NCBI GenBank assembly: GCA_002503825.1 | Contig: DASP01000004.1 | Span: forward strand, 12,208 to 76,207 | Direction: 5' to 3' | DNA length: 64,000 nucleotides | Origin: Methanoregulaceae archaeon UBA467 | GTDB taxonomy: Archaea > Halobacteriota > Methanomicrobia > Methanomicrobiales > Methanospirillaceae | Shown here: positions 53,254-61,519 of the stretch, in pieces | Layout of the letters: each line of letters starts with the position of its first letter | Position numbering within the stretch: position 1 is the stretch's first letter | Made by a program: the position numbers and the translations under genes | The notes under the pieces: model-generated | The model's input: only the letters and a program-made list of their open reading frames with translations | The model's database searches: none | What the model was told of the DNA's origin: nothing

Positions 53254-53829
53254 ATGAAACGGTTTATCGTCACAGGCCACCTGGCCAGCACCGCTGGTAA
53301 TTTCAGCCTGAATGACCTGCCCGGGGCCGGAAGGATGGATGTACTGTGCAGGTGCGTCAATGCATCATTTTTCCTCTCGCATGACTTCCGGCGTGACGTG
53401 GAATGTTACCTTGTCCTCTGCGGGGAGCCTGAACCGCCAAAAACGGTGATGTTTTCGGGAGAAAAAGTCAGGTATCTCAGCCCGGATGAACGGAGTGCAG
53501 GGTCCCTTATTAAAAAAGCCCTGGCACTACCGGCACGCAGTGAATTCCGGGAGTCGACTCCGGGGGTCTATGTCAGAAAAGGGGGCCTGGGACAGGTGCT
53601 CGACGAGTTTGAATGTGCTGTCCTTGCCGAATCAGGACAGGATATCCGATCTGCAAAAGACCTTCCCGAAGCGTACCTCCTAAGTGATCACCATAATTTT
53701 TCAGAGGATGAAATGAGTCTTATTTCGAATCTCCCGGCATATTCGGTTGGTCCCCTCTCACTTCACGGGGATCACACGATTTCGGTCCTGAACAATGAAT
53801 TCGATCGCAGGAGGGCAGGATGGCACTGA
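53254..53829 (+). CDS. trmY: tRNA pseudouridine(54) N1-methyltransferase
   Basis: 191 residues. FIVTGHLASTAGNFSLNDLPGAGRMD (opening FIVTGHLASTAGNF) and LLSDHHNFSEDE, with the SAM-binding trefoil-knot end VGPLSLHGDHTISVLNNEFD (last 20 shown), match archaeal TrmY, which methylates N1 of pseudouridine 54 in tRNA. The next gene, pus10, makes that same pseudouridine and overlaps by 10 bases, so substrate-forming and modifying enzymes are co-translated. Confidence 0.95.
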   Translation: MKRFIVTGHLASTAGNFSLNDLPGAGRMDVLCRCVNASFFLSHDFRRDVECYLVLCGEPEPPKTVMFSGEKVRYLSPDERSAGSLIKKALALPARSEFRESTPGVYVRKGGLGQVLDEFECAVLAESGQDIRSAKDLPEAYLLSDHHNFSEDEMSLISNLPAYSVGPLSLHGDHTISVLNNEFDRRRAGWH

Positions 53830-55052
53830 TCGAGGATGTGGAGGCGATCCTTTCGTACGGAAATATCTGTGATCACTGCCTCGGGAGATTTTTTGGGAAA
53901 CGCTCCTTTGCCCTCTCCAATGACGAAAGGGGAGGAGCCCTCAGGACCGCTCACTATCTCGTCACTAACAGGCCGTTCAAGCCGCAGGAAGGCCCCTGCT
54001 GGGTATGCAACGACATTTTCCGGGATATTGACCTCTGGGCCGGACGGGTTGCCAGGGCAACGGAGGGGATTGAATTTGATACCTTCCTTATTGGTACACG
54101 GGTACCACCCCTGATGGCAGAGAGCGAGGAGATGGTATGGAGCGACCTCTCGCTCCAGGATACTGAACCCCTCAAGTCAGAGATGAACCGCGAGGTGGGA
54201 AAGGCGGTATCGGTGCTGACCGGAAAGTCAGCAGATTTAAAAAACCCTGATATTGTCGCTATTCTTGACATATCAACAGGATATGTCGAGATCAAGATCA
54301 CCCCTGTCTTCTTTTACGGCCGGTACCAGAAATTCGAGCGTGGAATACCCCAGACACACTGGAACTGCCGGTCCTGCCAGGGACGAGGGTGTGAATCGTG
54401 CAATTTCACCGGCAAGCAGTACCCCGACTCGGTGGAAGAGCTGATAGGAAGGCCGGTGATACGGGCATTCGATGGAGAAAATGCGGTACTGCATGGATCA
54501 GGACGGGAAGATATTGATGCCCGGATGATCGGTACCGGACGGCCGTTTATCATGGAGGTTGTCTCGCCAAAGAAAAGGTCTGTTGATCTGTCCGCCCTCG
54601 GGGAATCCATAAACCATGAGGCATCCGGAAGGGTTTCGGTCTCACCGCTGCGGATGAGCCGCCGCGATGAGGTGGAAAGCATTAAATCAAACAAAGGGTA
54701 TAAAAAATACAGGATCATGGTCGAGGTTGACGGTACCTTATCTCAGATTGAACTTGAATCCGCCCTTGAAGCCCTTCAAGGGGTGACAATATATCAGCGC
54801 ACCCCGCAAAGGGTCGCTCACAGGCGTGCGGACAAGGTAAGGGAGCGTCGTGCCCTCGAGATCGGGTTTGCTGGTATAGAGGATGAAAAATTTATTATCG
54901 AGATCACCGGGGAAGCCGGTCTCTATATCAAAGAACTCGTATCAGGGGACAATGGCCGGACACGACCCAGTCTTGCCGAGATCCTCGGGAAACCTGCCCG
55001 GGTAACAAGCCTCGATGTAGTGCAGGTACAAGGAATTAATAACGGAGAGTAA
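53820..55052 (+). CDS. pus10: tRNA pseudouridine synthase Pus10
   Basis: 410 residues. Pus10 isomerises U54 and U55 in archaeal tRNA. The N-terminus carries a four-cysteine zinc site (ICDHCLGRFF ... CWVCNDIF) and a THUMP-like region, and a second Cys cluster (CRSCQGRGCESC) follows at about 180-195. The catalytic aspartate is in HGSGREDIDARMIGTGRPF, and the closing motif has IKELVSGDNGRTRPSLAE. It overlaps trmY, its functional follower. Confidence 0.95.
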   Translation: MALIEDVEAILSYGNICDHCLGRFFGKRSFALSNDERGGALRTAHYLVTNRPFKPQEGPCWVCNDIFRDIDLWAGRVARATEGIEFDTFLIGTRVPPLMAESEEMVWSDLSLQDTEPLKSEMNREVGKAVSVLTGKSADLKNPDIVAILDISTGYVEIKITPVFFYGRYQKFERGIPQTHWNCRSCQGRGCESCNFTGKQYPDSVEELIGRPVIRAFDGENAVLHGSGREDIDARMIGTGRPFIMEVVSPKKRSVDLSALGESINHEASGRVSVSPLRMSRRDEVESIKSNKGYKKYRIMVEVDGTLSQIELESALEALQGVTIYQRTPQRVAHRRADKVRERRALEIGFAGIEDEKFIIEITGEAGLYIKELVSGDNGRTRPSLAEILGKPARVTSLDVVQVQGINNGE

Positions 55053-55055
55053 CAG

Positions 55056-55346
55056 ATGGCACATCACAACGGTCCACGTAAGAAGACGCGGTATAAATTC
55101 AAAAAAGACCTGAGAAAACGCGGTATTATGCCGGTTACATCAGTCATCCAGCATTTTGAGATCGGACAGAAAGTTCATGTCGTATGTGAACCGAGTATCC
55201 AGAAAGGAATGCCCCACCGGCGTTTTCACGGTAAAACCGGCACGGTACTCGGTCAGCGTGGCCGCGCCTGGGTCCTTTCGATCAATGATGGCAACATGGA
55301 AAAAGTCATCATTGCAAGACCGCAACATCTAAAAGCACAAAGGTAA
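55056..55346 (+). CDS. rpl21e: Ribosomal protein L21e
   Basis: 96 residues, basic. GPRKKTRYKFKKDLRKRGIM, then HVVCEPSIQKGMPHRRFHGKTG (closing KGMPHRRFHGKTG) and RPQHLKAQR are typical of L21e, which contacts 5S rRNA in the large subunit. It begins 3 bases after pus10. The order pus10-rpl21e-rpoF-DUF655-rsmA is conserved widely in archaea. Confidence 0.96.
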   Translation: MAHHNGPRKKTRYKFKKDLRKRGIMPVTSVIQHFEIGQKVHVVCEPSIQKGMPHRRFHGKTGTVLGQRGRAWVLSINDGNMEKVIIARPQHLKAQR

Positions 55347-55369
55347 ACATCTGCGATCAGGTGATTGGC

Positions 55370-55720
55370 ATGAAGGTAAAGGGAATCATTAGCGAAGAGA
55401 AGATTACGCTTCCTGAACTGAAAGAGATCCTCATAAAGGTCGAGTCCGAACGTCTTGAAGCGTCAAAAGAAATGTCATATGAACTTCGCAAGAGTATCGA
55501 GCATGCCAACCAGCTGTCGAAGACCAGTGCCGAACGTTCACGGGACCTTGCCGGGTCCCTTCTCAAACTTGAGAAGATGAAACCCGACATTGCCTACCGT
55601 ATTTCAAATATCATGCCCAGGACCCGTGACGAGCTCCGGGCGATATATGCCAAGGAAAAATATACACTGAGCGGAGAAGAACTCGACGGCATCATCGACA
55701 TCGTAACGGCGCATTACTAA
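55370..55720 (+). CDS. rpoF: DNA-directed RNA polymerase subunit Rpo4 (RpoF)
   Basis: 116 residues from the ATG at 55370, preceded by GGTGAT; an in-frame GTG at 55361 is the less likely start. MKVKGIISEEKITLPELKEI and MPRTRDELRAIYAKEKYTLS, with an HRDC-like helical fold, identify Rpo4, which with Rpo7 forms the stalk of the archaeal polymerase. Its position in a translation operon is usual. DUF655 follows 12 bases later. Confidence 0.92.
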   Translation: MKVKGIISEEKITLPELKEILIKVESERLEASKEMSYELRKSIEHANQLSKTSAERSRDLAGSLLKLEKMKPDIAYRISNIMPRTRDELRAIYAKEKYTLSGEELDGIIDIVTAHY

Positions 55721-55732
55721 GGGGAGTATTTT

Positions 55733-56293
55733 ATGAAGGCTGATACAAAAGAGGTCAGTGCGATAGTACTTGATGTTCTCATGAAGGGCCACCCCGACGA
55801 CCCGAGACCCGTCTTCAAGCGCGAGCCGGTGATCCAGGCTATCGGGACTGCACAGTTCAAACTTCTGGAACTTGTCCCAAAGAAAGTCGAGATACAGATC
55901 CATGAAAATGTGTATATCGGGGATGGCGAGCGTGAGAAAATTGAGCGTGTGAAGAGGCGGATCAGCTACGCTGATCTTACCCAGACCGCACGTATTGAAC
56001 TTCCCTTTGTCGTGGACCAGATCGTGCACGAGAAAGAGCCTGAATTCGTGCAATTCTTCAATAAGTCCATATCAATAAGCCCGAAATTTCACATGCTTCA
56101 CCTGCTCCCCGGGATCGGGAAGAAACTGATGTGGGAGATCCTCGAAGAACGGGAGAAGAAACCGTTCGAGACCTTTGCAGAGATCAGCCAGCGCATCAAA
56201 TCCATTCCACACCCGGATAAGATGATTACAAGCAGGATTCTAGAGGAACTGCAGGATCCAAACGTCAAGTATCACGTATTCACGTCCAAATGA
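55733..56293 (+). CDS. DUF655 family RNA-binding protein
   Basis: 186 residues. VSAIVLDVLMKGHPDDPRPV is the family signature, followed by an OB-like strand region (QIHENVYIGDGEREKIERVK) and a helix-hairpin-helix-like end (FHMLHLLPGIGKKLMWEILE). The family (COG1491) is fixed next to rpoF and rsmA in archaea. The combination of OB fold and HhH suggests nucleic-acid binding, probably in rRNA processing, but this is not demonstrated. It overlaps rsmA by 4 bases. Confidence 0.9.
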   Translation: MKADTKEVSAIVLDVLMKGHPDDPRPVFKREPVIQAIGTAQFKLLELVPKKVEIQIHENVYIGDGEREKIERVKRRISYADLTQTARIELPFVVDQIVHEKEPEFVQFFNKSISISPKFHMLHLLPGIGKKLMWEILEEREKKPFETFAEISQRIKSIPHPDKMITSRILEELQDPNVKYHVFTSK

Positions 56294-57057
56294 AAGCACC
56301 GAAAGACCAGCATTTTCTTGTCGATCCACAAGCCGTCGAACGCATTGCCGGTCTCGTGGATCTCGATGGCAGGAAGGTGCTGGAAGTTGGTCCCGGCGAG
56401 GGAGCACTGACCCGTGCACTACTCGATCACGGGGCATATGTCAACGCCGTCGAACTTGACCATGAGCTCGTGGAATACCTCGAAATACTTTTTTCTGACG
56501 AGATAGAGGCAGGCAGGCTTCACCTGACCCGCGGAGATGCCACGCGGTGTCCGCTTCCGCCGTTTGATATCGTGGTCTCAAACCTTCCGTATTCGGCATC
56601 GTCAAAGATCACCTTCCGTCTTATCGATGAAGGGTTTGAAGTGGCGGTGCTCATGTACCAGAGCGAATTCGCACGACGGATGGTTGCCCCGGCAGGCACC
56701 CCCGAATGCGGGAGACTTTCCATCATGGTGCAGACATACTGCTGTGTTGAACGCTGTTTTGACCTCCCCCCGAGCTGCTTTTCACCGCGTCCCCAGGTAC
56801 GGTCAACGGTAGTGAAAATTACCCCCAGGGGACCGATCTTTCCGATACGCGATACCGCACTATATGCCGATGTCGTCCGGGCACTTTTTTCGCACCGGCG
56901 AAAGACCGTCAGGAACTGCCTGAAAGGGGCAGGAGGCATGCTTGATCCGGCGTGGGTCAGCCATGTCATTGCAGCCCTGCCCGAGGAGATCCTCAGGAGC
57001 CGCCCCGAGGAATTATACCTGGAAGATTTTGCCACTATCACCAACGTGGTCGAATGA
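56290..57057 (+). CDS. rsmA: 16S rRNA dimethyladenosine transferase (KsgA/Dim1)
   Basis: 255 residues. It dimethylates two adjacent adenosines near the 3' end of 16S rRNA. KDQHFLVDPQAVERIA is the N-terminal substrate-binding motif, LEVGPGEGALTRALLDHGA (31-49) binds SAM, and the catalytic motif IV is NLPY at 98-101 (SNLPYSASSKITFRL). The helical C-terminal domain (SPRPQVRSTVVKI, FSHRRKTVRNCL) contacts rRNA. It overlaps the downstream methyltransferase gene by 4 bases (ATGA). Confidence 0.96.
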   Translation: MKAPKDQHFLVDPQAVERIAGLVDLDGRKVLEVGPGEGALTRALLDHGAYVNAVELDHELVEYLEILFSDEIEAGRLHLTRGDATRCPLPPFDIVVSNLPYSASSKITFRLIDEGFEVAVLMYQSEFARRMVAPAGTPECGRLSIMVQTYCCVERCFDLPPSCFSPRPQVRSTVVKITPRGPIFPIRDTALYADVVRALFSHRRKTVRNCLKGAGGMLDPAWVSHVIAALPEEILRSRPEELYLEDFATITNVVE

Positions 57058-57617
57058 CGGCCCCCCTTCACCCCGAGGTCTACGCACCCGAGGCTGATAC
57101 GTACCTCCTCTGCGAGACGGCATTGAATGAATGCAGGCCTGGCGAACGGGTGCTGGAGGTGGGGACCGGCAGCGGCTATATTGCATCACATCTTCAGGCC
57201 AGGGCACAGGTGGTGGCTACCGACATCAGCCCGCATGCGGTACGGGAAGCATACCGGGCGGGTGTCGCGGTCGTCCGGACCGACCTTTTTGCAGGTATCT
57301 GTGCACCCTTTGACCTGGTCGTGTTCAACCCGCCCTATCTCCCGACGAGGGAAGATGAGAGGCTGGATGACTGGCTCGAATATGCACTTGACGGCGGGGA
57401 AGACGGGAGAATGGTTATACAGAGATTTTCACGTGAAGTCGGGCGTATCCTGGATCAGGACGGGCGGATCCTCCTCCTGGTATCGTCCCTGACCGGTCTT
57501 CCCGAAGTGATCGGACTCTTTGAAAAAGAAGGATTTCACTCTGAAATTATAGAAAAAAGAACGGTTTTCGATGAAGACCTGTATGTCCTCCGTATAACGC
57601 GTAGACCCGGAACCTGA
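57054..57617 (+). CDS. HemK2/Mtq2-type protein methyltransferase
   Basis: 187 residues from the ATG at 57054, inside the ATGA overlap with rsmA. The SAM loop LEVGTGSGYIASHLQA (34-49) and catalytic NPPY (92-95) identify the N5-glutamine or lysine/histone methyltransferase group of HemK2. In yeast and archaea the complex with Trm112 methylates the GGQ glutamine of release factor aRF1 (and tRNA or lysine targets in some species). As the last gene of the long translation run it fits a role in release-factor modification. Confidence 0.9.
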   Translation: MTAPLHPEVYAPEADTYLLCETALNECRPGERVLEVGTGSGYIASHLQARAQVVATDISPHAVREAYRAGVAVVRTDLFAGICAPFDLVVFNPPYLPTREDERLDDWLEYALDGGEDGRMVIQRFSREVGRILDQDGRILLLVSSLTGLPEVIGLFEKEGFHSEIIEKRTVFDEDLYVLRITRRPGT

Positions 57618-57636
57618 TATTTTTACAATAATAGAG

Positions 57637-57696
57637 CGCGGTTCCTATCGCATCAGGGGCGCCTCAACGGCGGGGCATCAGCCCCGGGAGTGTCGG
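57637..57696 (+). repeat. Structured repeat element, short copy A
   Basis: Matches the distal 3' half of the long element: CGCATCAGGGG, a small hairpin CGCC-TCAAC-GGCG, then a second hairpin CGGGGC-ATCA-GCCCCG ending in GGGAGTGTCGG. TATA-like ATTTTTACAATAA stands about 15-20 bases upstream. In the inverted copy C the first hairpin is GGCC-TCAAC-GGCC, so a base pair changed on both sides (C-G to G-C), which supports a folded RNA. Confidence 0.6.
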
Positions 57697-57738
57697 TATT
57701 TCCCGTGCTGATTGATTTTCAAATAAAACCTGATACAA

Positions 57739-57899
57739 GACAGGCGGGTTGCACCCCTCCCTGCCCCTCCCCGCAATGATATTCGGTGGGCAGGGTTAAC
57801 CCCGGGGTTTTATAAATTTCTGCAACCGGAGCACGGTCCCTGTCGCATCAGGGGGGGGCTCTCACATACGGCGGGGCACCAGCCCCGGGAGTGTCGGAA
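57739..57899 (+). repeat. Structured repeat element, long copy B (161 bp)
   Basis: It starts GACAGGCGGGTTGCACCCCT (a hairpin around GGGTTGCACCC), continues through a CAGGGTT stretch and a TATA-like TTTTATAAA at 57808-57816, then GCACGG-CCCTGTCGCATCAGGGG, and ends in the hairpin CGGGGC-ACCA-GCCCCG and GAGTGTCGGAA. The same order and exactly the same length are seen in the inverted copy at 62883-63043. The small internal hairpin is degraded in this copy. Confidence 0.65.
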
Positions 57900-58050
57900 T
57901 TGAGAGTGTGTCAGAATCCGGAAGAATTACACGAACATCCAGCCAGGAGTGGTTCAAATACCTCCCTGTCGCTCACCGTCAACAATGCCTGAAAAAAAGA
58001 GTATGTTGCCTGCACCTTTTCCGTATTGCAGGACCTTATAGCGTTACGGG

Positions 58051-58452
58051 CTAGCAGCACCCGCAGGACGGGGTCGGAGCTTCAAATATTGTATTCCAGT
58101 TGGTGAAGAGATATGACGATATCTCTGTGCGTGGTGTCCTGTTTGTATAATCAGTATAGACCTGCGGCGTTGCGGATGGTTTCCAGTTGCGAATTATTCC
58201 ACTGCTCCATGAAGAGCGACCGGAATATGAATTGAATGAAAACCCTGATATCGAAGCCGAGCTGCCGCCGGCAACGTCTATGGTCGGGGTTATCCCTGCA
58301 TTCAGGTTTGAAAAGCTGGAAGAACCGACAAACGAATTAAACCCTGAGCTGTAACCGGTCACCCCGGCGGCAGCAGAACATCCAAGAATGAAAGCAGCAG
58401 CAAGAGCTGCGTAACATGCAACCCGGATTTTTGATACGTGTATTGTATGCAT
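58051..58452 (-). CDS. Ser/Gly-rich lipoprotein-like exported peptide ending in CGCC
   Basis: 133 residues from the ATG at 58452 (GGAGAT about 8 bases upstream; an ATG 18 bases earlier is less supported). The N-terminus has a signal peptide with a lipobox-like ILGC (C25), which suggests a lipid anchor. The mature part is unusually rich in Ser, Gly, Phe and Asn (GFNSFVGSSSFSNLNAG, GGSSASISGFSFNSYSG), with no recognised domain, and ends PSCGCC. A cysteine cluster at the very C-terminus might bind metal. It lies between a repeat element and the transporter operon; its relation to the transporter is only positional. Confidence 0.65.
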   Translation of the reverse strand: MHTIHVSKIRVACYAALAAAFILGCSAAAGVTGYSSGFNSFVGSSSFSNLNAGITPTIDVAGGSSASISGFSFNSYSGRSSWSSGIIRNWKPSATPQVYTDYTNRTPRTEISSYLFTNWNTIFEAPTPSCGCC

Positions 58453-58759
58453 TAAGACTATCTCCTGCACTAAGTGCTCTGATAATCAGTACAGGAACCT
58501 GAAACGCAATAAATGATCTGCATCAGACACCAGTCCCGGGTTCCCGGGTGTTATTTGAGATGCGGTAGTTACCGACCCGGACCCCCCCCTTCACTTCGGG
58601 CGGAAGGTCCTTGATGGACAACGCTCTGCATCCCTGTCGGCAGGTACAGGGCCGTTTATCGTGCAGTTACCCTCTTTTTCATTTTTCGGGGAGTACAGGA
58701 AACAATCGCTGCATGTGGACATGGAGAACTGGTTCTTTCTCTGTCCACTTGTAATTTCC
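58453..58759. other. Intergenic region between the lipoprotein-like and transporter genes
   Basis: No gene on either strand. A short palindrome, CCCGGGTTCCCGGG, lies near 58534-58547. The left end carries the ribosome-binding site of the CGCC peptide gene. Nothing else was recognised. Confidence 0.35.
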
Positions 58760-59557
58760 CTATGATAAGTACACCATCACAAAGGAGTATGCAAACGCGA
58801 TTGCAACCGCTGCCATCAGCGGAATGGCGATTTTATCTGTCATCCCCATTTTTCGCTCCCTCAGTGAGGTCCGTTTACGCGTACGATACCCGCGGATGTC
58901 TATGGTCAGGCCAAGGAGAGTGGCCCTGGCAAGCGAGTTCGAGACGAGCGGGACCATGACCGGCGCCACACTTTTTATTCTCCCTATGAATCCCTCGCCC
59001 GGGTGGTACCCGCGTGCCAGCTGGGCCTCATGAATCCTTTTTCCTTCCATCTGAAGGGTGGGGATAAAACGGAGCGCGATGACAAACATCAGCGTGTAGT
59101 CAGCCGGTATATGCGCCCGTTCCATGGTATGGACAAGGTCACGCGGCTGCGTTGAGATGACAAAGAGCTGGAATGCGGTGATAAGGATCGCAAATCTCAG
59201 GGTGAGGACTGTACCCACGATAAGGGCATCGATTGTGATGGGAAGATTCCCGCCGATGGCCGGGATAAATGACGGGATAAGGTATCCGACGATAGTTCCC
59301 TCAGGGACGGTGACGATTGTGATCAGGTAGAGGATGACGCTCATGAACACGACCAGCACCATCTGCTGTATAACCTGCTTAAAGAGGTGCCCTGCCAGTG
59401 CAAGGATGAACAGAACGAGCAGGAGGGCAATAAGGACCGCTATCGAGGTGGTAAGGATCGTGATTATACTGACAAGAATGATGAACAGTATCTTTGTTCC
59501 CGGGTGAAGCTGGTGAAACAGCCCGGATCCTGGTATGTACTGGAGAATTTCAGCCAT
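58760..59557 (-). CDS. ECF transporter T component (CbiQ-type)
   Basis: 265 residues from the ATG at 59557, one base after the ATPase stop. Five to six membrane helices and the two coupling helices with the Ala-Arg-Gly signatures LARGYHP and DIRGYRTRK identify the T component of an energy-coupling-factor importer, which links the ATPases to the substrate-binding S protein. The name CbiQ is inherited; the substrate is set by the S component and need not be cobalt. It is the last gene of the S-A-T operon. Confidence 0.92.
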   Translation of the reverse strand: MAEILQYIPGSGLFHQLHPGTKILFIILVSIITILTTSIAVLIALLLVLFILALAGHLFKQVIQQMVLVVFMSVILYLITIVTVPEGTIVGYLIPSFIPAIGGNLPITIDALIVGTVLTLRFAILITAFQLFVISTQPRDLVHTMERAHIPADYTLMFVIALRFIPTLQMEGKRIHEAQLARGYHPGEGFIGRIKSVAPVMVPLVSNSLARATLLGLTIDIRGYRTRKRTSLRERKMGMTDKIAIPLMAAVAIAFAYSFVMVYLS

Positions 59558-59558
59558 C

Positions 59559-60995
59559 TTACTCCCCCTCTCCCCTGCATATGTCAGAAATGATCCGGCC
59601 GTGCTCCATCCTGACCACGCGGGCTGCACATTCCTCTGCAATCTCCCTGCTGTGCGTTATCATGATGATGGTATGGCCCTTTTCCTGGAGTTGTTTTAAG
59701 ATTTCAATGATTTCACGTGATTCTGACCCGTCGAGGCCGGTGGTCGGTTCGTCGAGGACCAGTACTGCCGGCTGCATGGCAAGGACGCAGGCGATTGCCA
59801 GCCGCTGACGTTCCCCCCGCGAGAGCCACCGCGGGTACAGGTCACGGGCCTCTGAAAGGCGGACGGATGAAAGGGCATTGGAAACTACTTTTTCGCGATC
59901 AGGTATGCCAAGATTGTCCACGCCAAAGGCGACCTCGTCAAAGACCGAATCTGCAAAGAACATATGGTCGGGATTCTGGAATACCAGCCCGACCGAATGG
60001 GCGAGGGTAGCGACCGGCGCCGTTGACGCATTCTTTCCGTCGACCATAACCGTTCCTTTGCCGGGCCTGAGAAGGCCGATGAAATGCTTGACAAGCGTGG
60101 TCTTTCCCGAACCGTTTTCACCGACGATTGCGACAAATTCGCCCGGATATATATCGAGGGACACCTCCGAGAGTGCATCACCTTCACCATAACTGAATGT
60201 CAGGCCTTCGGTGTGAATTACCGGCGTTGCTCCGCCTTTTTTCACACATCCGTTTCTGATGCCTGAAAAATCAGGTATCAGGATCCGGCGGGCGGCCTCG
60301 TCTTCAAGGACAGTGGCGGGAATCCCTTCGTTACGGATCTTCCCGTCTTCAAGGATGACCAGCCTGTCAACAAGGTCTGCCATCTTCCGGTACTTGTGTT
60401 CCACGAGAAGGATGGTCTTTCCCTGTGCCTTTAAGTCTTTAAGAAGGCTTACGATGTTCTCTGTTCCCTGTTCGTCAAGTTCTGATGTGGGTTCGTCAAG
60501 GATCAGGATATCTGTCCCGAGTGCAAGGGTGGTGGCGAGTACGACCCGCTGTTTCTGGCCGCCTGAGAGGGCATGGGGGGGACGGTCCTTGAGCGACGTC
60601 AGCTGAGTGATCTCAAGGACGCGTGCAAGCCGTTCCTCTACTTCTTCCGCCGAGAACCCCCGGCGTTCGAGGGCAGAGAGGATCTCTTCTTCCACCGTTG
60701 TAAAGATCAGCTGGGAGTCCGGGTCGTCAAAGAGGATCCCGACATTAGAGGAGATATCAGAGAGGTCCCGGTAGTCCCTGACATCTTTTCCTGCCACGAC
60801 GATTCTTCCCGCTTTCTTACCGCCGTATTCATGCTCGAGAATGCCAGCTGCTGCAAGGCAGAGGGTAGTCTTTCCGGATCCGGAATGCCCGCAGATCATG
60901 ACGCACTCGCCCCTGGCGAGGTCGAGCGTCAGGTCTGATACTGCCTCCCTCCCCGTTCTCGGGTAGGAATAGCTGACAGACTCGAGCGTAATCAT
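59559..60995 (-). CDS. ECF transporter fused double ATPase
   Basis: 478 residues: two complete ABC ATPase units in one chain. The first has Walker A GHSGSGKTT (about 35-43), signature LSGGQKQRV and Walker B LILDEPTSELD. The second has GENGSGKTT (about 290), signature LSRGERQRLAI and VLVLDEPTTGLD. Most organisms encode A1 and A2 separately; the fused form is frequent in methanogens. The second signature LSRGE replaces the usual LSGGQ, suggesting functional asymmetry. It overlaps the S gene by 4 bases and abuts the T gene. Confidence 0.93.
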   Translation of the reverse strand: MITLESVSYSYPRTGREAVSDLTLDLARGECVMICGHSGSGKTTLCLAAAGILEHEYGGKKAGRIVVAGKDVRDYRDLSDISSNVGILFDDPDSQLIFTTVEEEILSALERRGFSAEEVEERLARVLEITQLTSLKDRPPHALSGGQKQRVVLATTLALGTDILILDEPTSELDEQGTENIVSLLKDLKAQGKTILLVEHKYRKMADLVDRLVILEDGKIRNEGIPATVLEDEAARRILIPDFSGIRNGCVKKGGATPVIHTEGLTFSYGEGDALSEVSLDIYPGEFVAIVGENGSGKTTLVKHFIGLLRPGKGTVMVDGKNASTAPVATLAHSVGLVFQNPDHMFFADSVFDEVAFGVDNLGIPDREKVVSNALSSVRLSEARDLYPRWLSRGERQRLAIACVLAMQPAVLVLDEPTTGLDGSESREIIEILKQLQEKGHTIIMITHSREIAEECAARVVRMEHGRIISDICRGEGE

Positions 60996-61519
60996 TCCTG
61001 TCCCCGCATAAGCACCCGGCTGGACGGGAAGTACAGCACCTGCACGATAACGGCGTTAAAGACTGCAGTGATAACAACGATCGGGACAAAGACGTAGATG
61101 AAGTTCATCAGGTTCCCGTTGTATTTCGCCAGTATGGTCGCACCGACAAAGACAACCGCAATGGCGGCAAAGGAAAACCCGCTCGCAAGTGTCGTTAAGA
61201 AGGTTACGATGGTGGGCGCAAGTTTTGTCCGGTTTTTCAGCACCGCATACAGGCCTACGCAGACCAGCGCACCTATCGGTTCACTCACAATGTTTGCAGG
61301 CGGGAATATCGAGCTCGAGATAAGCATCGACAGGATACCGGCGACGATCCCGATGCCGAGGGCCTCGTAGATCTTTGGCTGGATAAGGATGATCGCAAGA
61401 CAGTAGAACGCTATCACCATGTTCGGGGTGAGCGGCGTATGAAGCATGGCGAGGAAATAACGGAGTATGGCTCCGACCGCCAGCAATATTCCAACTATGG
61501 CTATATCTCTGGATTTCAT
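60992..61519 (-). CDS. ECF transporter S component
   Basis: 175 residues, six membrane helices. It is the substrate-binding partner of the adjacent fused ATPase and T component. The stretch LTPNMVIAFYCLAIILIQPK and PPANIVSEPIGALVCVG recall the TrpP-like tryptophan family, but the resemblance is weak and the ligand is uncertain (an aromatic amino acid or vitamin is possible). It is the first gene of the minus-strand operon. A TATA-like TTTTGTATCG occurs upstream (61568-61577). Confidence 0.8.
   Translation of the reverse strand: MKSRDIAIVGILLAVGAILRYFLAMLHTPLTPNMVIAFYCLAIILIQPKIYEALGIGIVAGILSMLISSSIFPPANIVSEPIGALVCVGLYAVLKNRTKLAPTIVTFLTTLASGFSFAAIAVVFVGATILAKYNGNLMNFIYVFVPIVVITAVFNAVIVQVLYFPSSRVLMRGQE

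Larger units (their letters stand above)
57618..58050. other. Intergenic region with repeated structured element
   Basis: No gene was found. The region holds one short copy (57637-57696) and one long copy (57739-57899) of a GC-rich element that recurs inverted at 62883-63043. It contains hairpin-forming segments and TATA-like sequences, described under those entries. The remainder (57900-58050) is ordinary and non-coding. Confidence 0.6.
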
